A stretch of 64,000 nt of DNA from Kistimonas sp964291485 (lineage in GTDB: Bacteria > Pseudomonadota > Gammaproteobacteria > Pseudomonadales > Endozoicomonadaceae). Positions 17,430 through 26,341 of the stretch are shown here, piece after piece (within the stretch, counting starts at the first letter, position 1; the number at the start of each line of letters is the position of its first letter). Location of the stretch: contig OZ220224.1 in the NCBI GenBank assembly GCA_964291485.2, positions 3,782,001-3,846,000 on the forward strand, given 5' to 3'. The notes beneath the pieces were generated by a model. The model searched no databases, was not told the DNA's origin, and was given only the letters and a program-made list of their open reading frames with translations. The position numbers and the translations under genes were made by a program.

Positions 17430-20400
17430 TTATTGAGATGACCGAGCTTCCTGCCGTAATACCAGCATCTGATTGACCGACAGGTTCGTAAAATGTGCCT
17501 CATTGCCATCAGGCCAGACAATACGCAACGTCTTGACCTGTTTGTCGCTGCCTAGCCCAAAATGGCTTTCCATGGGATTCTGCGACATAAAATTATTTTC
17601 CAGGCGAACCTCTCGCATTTGCATTCCCGATGCACTCTGCAGATAAATGCGTGCACCAACGGCATGATGATTAGGCGCGTTTCCCAACAACTTAATTGTC
17701 AGAAAATTGGTCGATGGGCTATTTTGACTATGGATAGTATTGCGATAAAAGCTGACTTTTCCCGTGTTATTGGCTGTGATGATATCGATATCTCCATCAC
17801 GGTCATAATCAAAGCAGCTGACACCTCTCCCCTGACCAGTATCATTAATGCCATAGGCAGCCGCCATTTCCTTGAATGTGCCATCTTGCTGGTTCATGAA
17901 CAGCCGCGAAGACTGATTGCGGAAAGCCTGCAGTTTTTTCAGTGTTAATTGTCTGAATGTGGCCAGATAATAAAAGGCTTCCAGATCCTCCATCTGCTGT
18001 TCAGTGAACGTCATGGATAAGCTTTGGTGAAACTGCTCAAACGATGCGTAAGGCTTTTGGAGATCAAAGCCCTCAAGACCCAGCATGTCCAGCAGATACA
18101 ACAAATCCTTGCGGGTTTCGCGCAGATCCACGTGAAAGCCATTCACATGAAAAATATCCAGCCATCCATCATTGTTGAAGTCAGCAGCACAGCTTCCCCA
18201 CCCCCAGCCGCCATCTTCCACACCGGCCTGCTCGGTAATATCTGAAAAACGCACCTGTTCCTTCACTGATCCTTCATTACGATAAAGGCGATTCCCCTTA
18301 ACCCCGATCTGTAGCCCTTTCATTTCGGGTGTAAAAACACCATCAGGCACATAAACACTGGTCACAAACCAGTCCAGGTCCCCATCATTATCAAAGTCAG
18401 CAATGGATGCCCCCATGCCGTTATCATCCTGAATGATTCGCTTGTCCGTCGTATTGCTGAACGATTTCCCCTGTTTATTAATGAAATACTGACTGGTCAT
18501 AAAATCAGCGGTAAGCACCATATCTGGCCAGCGATCATTATTCAGGTCAGCGAAATTGGGGGTAAACGTAAAGTCCCTTTCCTTGATATGGCCTGCAACG
18601 CCAAATTCACGCGCCTTACCGGTGAACACCCCGTTGCCGTCATTCAGCCACAAGTGCTCTTCTTCAGCGCCAAACAGGTTGATACCATCCCAGTGTGCCA
18701 ACCAGGCATCCAGATCACCATCGCCATCAACATCTCCGAAGCCGGCCCCGAGTGTCGCCCTGCTGACCCGAAAACCTGGATTACTGGCAGGAAACCACTG
18801 ATCCCTGCCATTACTGAGCAGAACCATTGGATTATCAGCCTGGATGCTGCCGGTAAAGAGATCCAACCAGCCATCGCCATTTAAATCCACTAAAACGGCT
18901 CCCGTCAGGTCATAGTCAGCCGATAAATTCCATGCCGTTTTCGCTGCCTTGAATCTCCCATCCCCCTGGTTGATAAATGTTTTTGCTGCCGATTGATTTC
19001 CCTGGTCAATGACCAGATCGGTGAGACAGTCACCATTGATATCGCCCACTGCCATCCCACCGGTAAACATCAACATTTCAAATGCAATATCCTGCCGGGA
19101 TTCTCCACTGCTGTTCAGGGCTCGCGCACTGAGTTGACGATAAGTATCCAGTCCGATGTCACGACTGACTTCTTCAAAACCGACCCCATACTCACTGGAT
19201 TGCTTAATGACACAATCCGGCATGAATGCTGGCACAGAACCCAACTTAGCAGTGGCCACAGGATCTGACGTCACAGGCTTCACCCATTCAGGCAAGGGAC
19301 TCTCATTGTCAAACACCGTTCCAAGGATCGGATCGAGCCGGTTTTGATCGGGTGCCGGTCCTTTCGGCAACCATGGTTTCAAACAGTCAGCATTGGTCGT
19401 GCAGGGATCAGTCAGGCTCTCAAGAAAAGCAACCAGATAGCTTATTGCTTCTTTTCTGACATGATCATTGGCCCAGCGCTGCTCCAGCTCACTACTATGA
19501 TTCATCAACAGATAGACGCTGAACACATGGTCGGTATTTTCCTTTGCCGTCTCATAAACAACCGGAAGCTTTCTGAACTGCGGGAGCTGCTGCAATGTGT
19601 AATCAAAGGCTGAAAGCGAACGTTGTGGTGCTAAGTGATGCTCAATAATGCCCTCCAGGGTCATGAATGCACCGGTATGCCCGTAAGGTGCCGTTTCAGT
19701 AATATTCAGCAAGCTGGGAACCCGGAAGGCATACATATCCTGCGGCTTTCTTGTCACCCCATATCGCCCGAAATCCTTGCCTCTCACCGTTTTGCCGCGA
19801 CCGAACTGAGGTACAGACAGATTATAAAAGCGTTCATCGGTGAAGAAATCACCACGATGACATTGATAGCACTGAGCCCCACCGTCTTTTAAAGGGGTAT
19901 AAAAAAGCGCAGCGCCTTTTTTGGCTTCCAGACTAAGTTCGCCTTGACCTTCCAGCCAAGCTTTCCATGGTGATTCGTAAAAGAGCTGAGAGTGTTGATA
20001 CGCTGCCAGAGCGGCAGCAATATTGGCGTAAGTTATCAGCGACTCAACACTGGCCTCAGGTTTCTCAAAAGCCCAGCGAAACAATTCAGGCCAGCGGTTA
20101 TTCTCCAGTTCGTCTGTTTTTCCCTGCAGACGCCGCTCCAGCTGATCGCGCACTTCATGACTACTACCCACATAGTTGTCCGAGAAACCCCGCATTTCAT
20201 TCAGCGCAACCACCGGGAAGCGGCTTTGGGCGCCAACAAGATCCGAACCGGCCTGAGGATCTGGACCACCAAAACGACTATCTGGCGTTTTGATTAATCG
20301 CTCAACCTCTGACTCAATGCCTTCAACAACAGTACGATAATGCCCATCGATCCATTGAATCACTTCTGCGCGCCCATCAAAAAACAAGACATCTTCGTAT

Positions 20401-21101
20401 AGGCCAACATTAAATGTTGTGGATGAGTTCCTCTCTACATTGGGACCTGCACCCGCTTCAGGATCCATAAAATGATTGCCGTCATGCCGCCGCCCGGGGC
20501 CTATCCTGTCGGCATCAATTGCTCCCACACCAACGGGTAGGGATAAGGCATCTGCTCCCCCTAACAACGGGTGATGACAGCTGGCACAGGCAACGTCCAT
20601 ATCACCACTGAGACTTTTACTGAAAAACAACTCACGTCCAAGCTGTGCAAGCTTTGACGTTTCTATGGAGGGGAATGTACGGCCTGAAGCAGGATTACCA
20701 CTTAAACCTTGAGAAGCAAGAATGCGTTCCTTCAGAGTTTGATCAAGCTGTTTTTCATTAAGGTCATTGATAAACAACCTGTTTATAGCAGGCTCGCTAT
20801 CTTGTTGATCGTAAGACGTATAACCAGACTCGTACCCATATAGCATTGAACTCCAACGGCCTGCATTGGATGGCTCTCTTACGGCAACCTCTGGCATTAA
20901 TACTATATCGGTCGTTTGGTCGTCTTGTGCTTTTGAATCACGGGTTTGATGGGAGTTTGTCGCAAGGTTATTAATTCGAGTTGATTCATTCTCCGGCCGG
21001 GAGAAATATGATGCGATAAAAGCGGCAATAAAAAATAACAGTAAAACCCAACACAACATACGTCTACGGTTTTCAGGCTTATGTCCTTTATTGCCTGACA
21101 T
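17430..21101 (-). CDS. Giant membrane-anchored di-haem peroxidase with FG-GAP repeats and ASPIC/UnbV domain (copy B)
   Basis: Same architecture as copies A and C but about 1223 aa, with an N-terminal signal anchor (residues 15-34, MLCWVLLLFFIAAFIASYF) after a basic tail instead of a short signal peptide, and an extra ~110-residue Ser/Thr/Asp-rich stalk. Di-haem domain: CASCH at about 172-176, later CYQCH, then FRVPSLLNI and PYGHTGAF. FG-GAP calcium loops (GDINGDCLTDL, DLNGDGWLDLF, DVDGDGDLDAW, DFDNDGDLDWF, DFNNDGWLDIF, DYDRDGDIDII) lead to the ASPIC/UnbV end GLGSDKQVKTLRIVWPDG. I start at the ATG at 21101, which has AGGAAGG about 9 nt upstream, rather than 21161. It sits between pseudopilin A (155 bp upstream) and pseudopilin B. 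Probably faces the periplasm or cell surface. Confidence 0.88.
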   Translation of the reverse strand: MSGNKGHKPENRRRMLCWVLLLFFIAAFIASYFSRPENESTRINNLATNSHQTRDSKAQDDQTTDIVLMPEVAVREPSNAGRWSSMLYGYESGYTSYDQQDSEPAINRLFINDLNEKQLDQTLKERILASQGLSGNPASGRTFPSIETSKLAQLGRELFFSKSLSGDMDVACASCHHPLLGGADALSLPVGVGAIDADRIGPGRRHDGNHFMDPEAGAGPNVERNSSTTFNVGLYEDVLFFDGRAEVIQWIDGHYRTVVEGIESEVERLIKTPDSRFGGPDPQAGSDLVGAQSRFPVVALNEMRGFSDNYVGSSHEVRDQLERRLQGKTDELENNRWPELFRWAFEKPEASVESLITYANIAAALAAYQHSQLFYESPWKAWLEGQGELSLEAKKGAALFYTPLKDGGAQCYQCHRGDFFTDERFYNLSVPQFGRGKTVRGKDFGRYGVTRKPQDMYAFRVPSLLNITETAPYGHTGAFMTLEGIIEHHLAPQRSLSAFDYTLQQLPQFRKLPVVYETAKENTDHVFSVYLLMNHSSELEQRWANDHVRKEAISYLVAFLESLTDPCTTNADCLKPWLPKGPAPDQNRLDPILGTVFDNESPLPEWVKPVTSDPVATAKLGSVPAFMPDCVIKQSSEYGVGFEEVSRDIGLDTYRQLSARALNSSGESRQDIAFEMLMFTGGMAVGDINGDCLTDLVIDQGNQSAAKTFINQGDGRFKAAKTAWNLSADYDLTGAVLVDLNGDGWLDLFTGSIQADNPMVLLSNGRDQWFPASNPGFRVSRATLGAGFGDVDGDGDLDAWLAHWDGINLFGAEEEHLWLNDGNGVFTGKAREFGVAGHIKERDFTFTPNFADLNNDRWPDMVLTADFMTSQYFINKQGKSFSNTTDKRIIQDDNGMGASIADFDNDGDLDWFVTSVYVPDGVFTPEMKGLQIGVKGNRLYRNEGSVKEQVRFSDITEQAGVEDGGWGWGSCAADFNNDGWLDIFHVNGFHVDLRETRKDLLYLLDMLGLEGFDLQKPYASFEQFHQSLSMTFTEQQMEDLEAFYYLATFRQLTLKKLQAFRNQSSRLFMNQQDGTFKEMAAAYGINDTGQGRGVSCFDYDRDGDIDIITANNTGKVSFYRNTIHSQNSPSTNFLTIKLLGNAPNHHAVGARIYLQSASGMQMREVRLENNFMSQNPMESHFGLGSDKQVKTLRIVWPDGNEAHFTNLSVNQMLVLRQEARSSQ

Positions 21102-21256
21102 TAAGATGCCCTTCCTGTGAACTCGTTCCGTATCGTCGGGCCTTACGGTGCTGGACTGCACTCAGACCATCAAAAGGAATATCTGCATTAAATGACTCCG
21201 ACGGCATCACCATCAAACTCAGAGATATACCTTTTTAATATCAATGAAGTCCGCTT

Positions 21257-22585
21257 TTAACGCGCCCAAAGCCGACCACCACAACTTGTACTCTCACTAC
21301 CCAGCACACGACTGAATGCTGTGCCCCAATATTTAAAGCAGACTTTTTTATCCTTGTCGGGACCTGCCGGCTTCACAACCTCCGTACCAACCTCTTCCCA
21401 ACACCAGCCCATGTTAAGAAATCCACAATTCGGCCCAATCCATTCGACCCTGACTACAATCTTTTCCACCGGATTTTCATGCGCTGGCCAAGAGGGTACA
21501 TATACCGCGTGCTCTGAGCCTATAGCCTGCTTATGTGTGTAGGTTTTGGTTCTTCCACCACGGTAGTGAATCGTGAAGATTGATTTACCCACATACCCCG
21601 CTTCATTACGTGTATTGATATGGGTTTTACCCCAGTTATAAATAGTCTTAGGCGACTCGGGCATAAAGTCTCCTCCACCCGGATTTGGGTTACCCTCACC
21701 GTTCCAGTTATCTCCTGGATAGGTGATCTCGGGCTTGGCCCAGTCGGGAATCTCGGGATCAGGCTTCCATTTGGTCGGTATTGTTTCAAAAAATTCATAC
21801 TTAACATCCCGGCCTCGTGGAGCAGGATCTACATTTTGTGACCACACCCTTACCCATACGCCCTTTTTGCTATCGTACTGCTCTAACTCAGCGGTAATAA
21901 CATTAAAAGGATGCTCTCCACCCGGAAGAGTGTAGTCTTCAAGTCCGTAGTATTGCTTTGCACCGACCTTGTTGACACGCTCCCCTTGCTTGGTAGCGCG
22001 GACATTTGCTCTTATCGCCCCGTCATTAGCATTCCCGCCTTTGAACTTAATCACCACCTGGGTCTGGCCATACGCTTCAGTAATATCAATGGCGGGTGTT
22101 GTTGGGCCTCCGGTAGTAACAATCCCCCGATTAGACGCAGGAGGAACAGGCATCGCCGGAGGAATATCAACGGGATTCTTGACACAAGCATCATCACACT
22201 CATGCCAGTCCATCTGGGTATCAATCAGATTGCCATAGAGCGTAAACACCTTTTGTGTTGAACTCTCCGGAAAGGCGTCCCTTTTAAAGTAAACATTAAT
22301 GCGGTAGGTATCTTCACTATCCTGCTGCGATTCTGCCCGCTCTACATACTCCATATTCGCGTATGTTCTATTGATTGGCGGGGGAAAGGCACGCTTTGAC
22401 GCAACATGCGCATCAATGCCCTGTCTGATCTCATAAGCCAAACGCGCAGCTTCCTGAATTCTTGCCTTGTAATCAAAATCCTTATACGCATACAGGGCAT
22501 ACGCCAGAATCACGCCGATAATCAATACAGCAAACACGATTTCAACAAGGCTATAGCCTTGCACAAGATGATTATTCTTCCTCAC
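21257..22585 (-). CDS. Long type IV pilin-like/pseudopilin protein (copy A)
   Basis: 442-aa pilin-like protein, paralogue of copy B. Leader VRKNNHLVQG, cleavage before YSLVEIVFAVLIIGVILAYA with Glu at +5, then ARIQEAARLAYEIRQGIDAH. The middle domain, with CDDACVKNPVDIPPAMP, KQYYGLEDYTLPGGEHPF and FFETIPTKWKPDP, is nearly the same as in copy B. The last ~130 residues differ, keeping only HENPV.KI and CFKYWGTAFSR, and carry extra cysteines (GPNCGF, GWCWEE, STSCGG). The open frame begins with a TTG at 22612; the GTG at 22585 is preferred because the leader lengths then agree and GGAGGGGG precedes it. It follows giant protein A by about 130 bp, so [giant cytochrome + pseudopilin] is the repeated unit. 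Confidence 0.85.
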   Translation of the reverse strand: MRKNNHLVQGYSLVEIVFAVLIIGVILAYALYAYKDFDYKARIQEAARLAYEIRQGIDAHVASKRAFPPPINRTYANMEYVERAESQQDSEDTYRINVYFKRDAFPESSTQKVFTLYGNLIDTQMDWHECDDACVKNPVDIPPAMPVPPASNRGIVTTGGPTTPAIDITEAYGQTQVVIKFKGGNANDGAIRANVRATKQGERVNKVGAKQYYGLEDYTLPGGEHPFNVITAELEQYDSKKGVWVRVWSQNVDPAPRGRDVKYEFFETIPTKWKPDPEIPDWAKPEITYPGDNWNGEGNPNPGGGDFMPESPKTIYNWGKTHINTRNEAGYVGKSIFTIHYRGGRTKTYTHKQAIGSEHAVYVPSWPAHENPVEKIVVRVEWIGPNCGFLNMGWCWEEVGTEVVKPAGPDKDKKVCFKYWGTAFSRVLGSESTSCGGRLWAR

Positions 22586-22590
22586 AACCT

Positions 22591-22663
22591 TTTTGCCCCC
22601 TCCATGAGACAAAAGACTGACAACCTAACAAGTCATATTTGTGATAATTAATAATCTAGATAG
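22591..22663 (-). repeat. Duplicated leader upstream of pseudopilin A
   Basis: Matches 17319-17390. Shared blocks include TATCTAGATTA, TAATTATC and TGTCTCATGGAGGGGGCA. In this copy the ATG found upstream in copy B is TTG, which favours the downstream GTG as start in both. Confidence 0.7.
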
Positions 22664-22714
22664 AGACAACGCAATTAGTAAAGTCGCTCATCCTATTTTA
22701 CAACGTTACAACAG

Positions 22715-25700
22715 TTAACGTTTTTTTCGTAGAACCAGCATTTGATTAATAGCCACATTGGTCAAGCGATCTTCTGAGCCATCCGGCCATACAATACGCA
22801 ATCTGTTCACAACGGTATCTGTACCAAGCCCAAAATGGCTTTCCATAGTATTCTGTGAGAGGTAATTATTCTCCACCCTGACTTCTCGCATTTGCATCCC
22901 AGATGCACTTTCCAGGTAAATTCTGGCACCAATCGCGTGTCGGTTCGGCGCGTTACCAAGCAGTTTCACAACAAGAAAATGGTTTGAATCGTGATTACGC
23001 CCCTGGAGATCATTTCGATAAAGCGCCACGCTGCCTGTGTTATTAACAATCAGAACATCGACATCGCCATCCCTGTCATAATCCATGCAACTGACACCAC
23101 GCCCCTGACCGGCATCATGAATACCATAATACTCAGCCTCCTCAAGAAACGTACCGTCCTTCTGGTTAATAAATAAACGTGACTGGTCATGTTCAAAGCC
23201 ATCCAAGCGACCGATGTATGAATCCCGAAGAATGGCCAGATAATAGAACTCTTTCAGATCCCGCTCTTGCTGCGGTGAAAACTCAATAGTCAGACTCTCG
23301 CGGAAAGCGGTAAATGTGTTATGCCTTGGATCCACGGTAAAATCCTGAACACCCAGCAGATCAAAAAGATAGATTAAATCCTTTCGATAATTGGTAAGAT
23401 CAATATTGAAACCATTAACATGGAAAATATCCAGCCAACCATCATTGTTAAAATCCGCAGCACAACTACCCCAGCCCCAGCCTCCATTTGCGACTCCACT
23501 GGCATGGGACACGTCAGTAAAGCGTAACCGTCCTGCCTGCTCTCCGTCATTGCGGTACAATGCATTGCCCCGGAATACGGTACGTCTCCAACCAACAGCA
23601 TCAGACTCACTCTGAAGATTTTCAATTCCCATCGCAACGATGCTGGACACAAACCAGTCAAGATCACCATCATTGTCAAAATCAGCAATCGCAGCTCCCA
23701 TCCCATTGGCATCCTGAATCACCGATCGGTCTGTCTGTTGCTCCAGGGAACGCCCATGACGATTGATATAGTATTCACTGGTCAGGAAATCACCCGTGAC
23801 CGCGAGGTCAGGTAACTGGTCATTATTCAAATCCGCGAAGTTAGGTGTGAAGGTAAAATCCTGCTCACCGACCGTTCCCTTCAAGTCAAAGGCGTCAGCA
23901 CCGGCTGAAAACTGTCCAAGCCCATTATTTCGCCAGAGATGCACTTCCTCACCGGCACTATTGATATCCCAATGCGCCAGATAGGCATCCAGATCACCAT
24001 CGCGATCAACATCACCAAATCCGGCACCAACAGTTGTCCGTGTCGTCCTGAATCCTGCGTCACTGACAGGTCTAAAAGCCCCTTTACTGTCATTGATAAA
24101 AACGACAGGCTTCTTACCAAGATCATCACTACCGAACAGATCGAGCCAACCATCTCCATTCAGGTCAACCAGTGTAATGCCCAGCATACGATGCTGAGCG
24201 TTCAGCCCCCAGTTACCCGCAACGGGAGCAAAACGCCCCCCTCCCTGGTTGAGATACACGCTCAGCCCCGCATCTCCCTGTTCAATCACCAGGTCCGTCA
24301 GACAGTCTCCATCAATATCCCCCACTGCCAGACCACCACTCATAATGAGTTTCAAGAAGGAAATCGAATGATCAAACGCTTCCCCTCCCCTCAGGCTTTC
24401 AGCGGAAAAATAGCGGTTAGTGAACAACCCTGCCTGTAATGTAACGTCTGAAAACCCTTCCTGATTGTTGTTCTGCTCAGTGATGGTACAGTCCACATCA
24501 TAAATATCAGCATTCGGTTGAGGTATTGGCGGCTGCGCTCGGTCGATATCTATAGCATTGACTACAGTGGCCATTGCCTGCTGACCAAAAGCAAGCGGCA
24601 GCTTGGCCACCAAACGGTGTTCATCTGGCGCTTCCCCCTCAGGCAGCCACGGACTCAAACACTCCGGGTTACGTATACAAGGATCAGTTAGCGTCTGGAG
24701 GAATGCCTCAAGGTGATCAACATCTTGTTCAGATAACGGAGCATCAAAATACCCATCAAACGGGGGATTTTTTTGATAAACACGCCATACATCCTTCGTG
24801 TTTCGTTCAGCAAACCGGTTAAGCCCCCAGTTACTCAGTCTGAACTGGGGAAGATTTTGCAAGGTAAAATCAAATCGTTGCAGGCTCTTGCTCGGGGTCA
24901 AGTGGTGCTGGATGGCGTCTTTCAGACTGACAAATGCACCGGTATGCCCATAAGGGGCTGTATCCGCAACATTCAATAAGCTTGGTACACGAAAAGCATA
25001 AAGGTCACGCCGGTCGAGGGTTACATCATAACGACCGAGATCCCGCTGACCACTGGCCTTACCTCGGCCAAATTGCGGCATAGCCAGATTATAAAACTGC
25101 TCATTACTCAAGAGATCGCCTGTATGGCACTGCACACAATCTGCCCCTCCTCCAGCACGAGAAGTGAAAAACAAGGCGGCGCCCTTTTTAGCCTCTTCAG
25201 ATAACGACCCCTGCCTTTTGATCCAACGATTCCAGGGATTATCAACAAATACCTGCGAACGCTGATAAGCTGCCAGCGCACGGGCAATCGTATCGAAAGT
25301 AATCAACTCATCCGATGTTGCCTGAGGCTCCCTGAAAGCCCACCGGAAAAATGCCAGCCACCGGTTATCTGAAAGCTCGCCGGTTTTCCCCTGCAGACGC
25401 TGCACCAGTTTTTCCCTGACATGCGCATTGGTACCGGAAAACCGATGTGAAAAACCTCGCATTTCACTAAGTGCCGTCACAGGAAACCGGCCCTGAGCCA
25501 CCAGCAAATCACCGCCCGCCTCCGGGTCCATGCCTCCGAAACGGCTGTCTGGTGTCTGGATATCCAAAAGTTGGCGATGACCTTTCAAGGCATGAACCGC
25601 TTCGTCATCCACTATAGCATTCGTCAGTACCTGAATCCGTCCATCATAAAAAAGCGCTTTTTTGTAGAGAGAAACATTAAAGGTAGTAGGAGAGTTTCTT

Positions 25701-26161
25701 GAAACATTTGCCCCTCCTCCCGCCTGGGGGTCGAAGGTATTATCTCCATCCTGCTGACGCCCCGGCCCCACGATCTCGGTATCAATAGCGCCTACACCAA
25801 CAGGCAAGGAGAGGCCATCTGCCCCGCCGAGCAGTGGATGATGGCAACTGGCACAGGCGACATCAAAATCCCCGCTCAGACTTTTACTGAAGAACAGCTC
25901 GCGTCCCAGCTGTGCAATACGTGATGTCTTGATGTCTGTATGATCAAGACCTGACGATGGTTTGCCAGTTAAACCAAGCGCATCTATCTGGCGCCTCAGA
26001 TAATCGTCAAGTCGTGGTCCCGTTAGCGCACGTATATTTTCATCATCTTCTTTGACGGTATTGATAGCGTCGCCATGAACATCGTCATTCGCGACACCAT
26101 TGACACTAGACACAGAGAGAAGACAGCACAACAACCTTCCGAGCAGTTTTCTGCCAATCAT
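22715..26161 (-). CDS. Giant exported di-haem peroxidase with FG-GAP repeats and ASPIC/UnbV domain (copy A)
   Basis: 1148 aa, first gene of the cluster. A clear signal peptide (MIGRKLLGRLLCCLLSVSSV, cleaved near NGVA) leads to the di-haem domain with CASCH at 103-107 and CVQCH near residue 340 (CYQCH in the other copies), then FRVPSLLNV and PYGHTGAF. FG-GAP loops include GDIDGDCLTDL, DLNGDGWLDLF, DVDRDGDLDAY, DFDNDGDLDWF, DFNNDGWLDIF and DYDRDGDVDVL. The C-terminus is ASPIC/UnbV-like (IGARIYLESASGMQMREVRV, LRIVWPDGSEDRLTNV). The ATG at 26161 has AGGA about 10 nt upstream. Upstream, a terminator-like hairpin (26289-26327) separates it from fbpB, so the cluster probably has its own promoter in 26162-26288, where CATCG-TTAAAT-CGATG forms a small dyad. 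Confidence 0.88.
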   Translation of the reverse strand: MIGRKLLGRLLCCLLSVSSVNGVANDDVHGDAINTVKEDDENIRALTGPRLDDYLRRQIDALGLTGKPSSGLDHTDIKTSRIAQLGRELFFSKSLSGDFDVACASCHHPLLGGADGLSLPVGVGAIDTEIVGPGRQQDGDNTFDPQAGGGANVSRNSPTTFNVSLYKKALFYDGRIQVLTNAIVDDEAVHALKGHRQLLDIQTPDSRFGGMDPEAGGDLLVAQGRFPVTALSEMRGFSHRFSGTNAHVREKLVQRLQGKTGELSDNRWLAFFRWAFREPQATSDELITFDTIARALAAYQRSQVFVDNPWNRWIKRQGSLSEEAKKGAALFFTSRAGGGADCVQCHTGDLLSNEQFYNLAMPQFGRGKASGQRDLGRYDVTLDRRDLYAFRVPSLLNVADTAPYGHTGAFVSLKDAIQHHLTPSKSLQRFDFTLQNLPQFRLSNWGLNRFAERNTKDVWRVYQKNPPFDGYFDAPLSEQDVDHLEAFLQTLTDPCIRNPECLSPWLPEGEAPDEHRLVAKLPLAFGQQAMATVVNAIDIDRAQPPIPQPNADIYDVDCTITEQNNNQEGFSDVTLQAGLFTNRYFSAESLRGGEAFDHSISFLKLIMSGGLAVGDIDGDCLTDLVIEQGDAGLSVYLNQGGGRFAPVAGNWGLNAQHRMLGITLVDLNGDGWLDLFGSDDLGKKPVVFINDSKGAFRPVSDAGFRTTRTTVGAGFGDVDRDGDLDAYLAHWDINSAGEEVHLWRNNGLGQFSAGADAFDLKGTVGEQDFTFTPNFADLNNDQLPDLAVTGDFLTSEYYINRHGRSLEQQTDRSVIQDANGMGAAIADFDNDGDLDWFVSSIVAMGIENLQSESDAVGWRRTVFRGNALYRNDGEQAGRLRFTDVSHASGVANGGWGWGSCAADFNNDGWLDIFHVNGFNIDLTNYRKDLIYLFDLLGVQDFTVDPRHNTFTAFRESLTIEFSPQQERDLKEFYYLAILRDSYIGRLDGFEHDQSRLFINQKDGTFLEEAEYYGIHDAGQGRGVSCMDYDRDGDVDVLIVNNTGSVALYRNDLQGRNHDSNHFLVVKLLGNAPNRHAIGARIYLESASGMQMREVRVENNYLSQNTMESHFGLGTDTVVNRLRIVWPDGSEDRLTNVAINQMLVLRKKR

Positions 26162-26288
26162 GGAAAGTCGATCCTAAAGGACGTGTTCAATCAAATACCA
26201 TCGTTAAATCGATGAATATACCAATAAAGACTTTCGGCGAGAGCGTTCACTTCTAAAACAGGCAGTCGATTAAGTTATTACAAATAAC

Positions 26289-26327
26289 ACAGTCCGTAAC
26301 AGCTTAAAAACAACTATTACAGACTGT
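26289..26327 (-). terminator. Probable terminator of the fbpAB transcript
   Basis: Imperfect inverted repeat ACAGTC..GTAA..AG / CT..TTAC..GACTGT with two mismatches, 15 nt past the fbpB stop. In the minus direction it is followed by GTTATTTGTAATAAC. It separates the iron operon from the cytochrome cluster. Confidence 0.5.
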
Positions 26328-26341
26328 ATGGGAGAACACTA

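Noticed and set aside
26162..26341. Transcription of the cytochrome cluster directly from the fbp promoter
   Set aside because: A terminator-like hairpin at 26289-26327 lies between them, so co-transcription is not supported, though read-through cannot be excluded.
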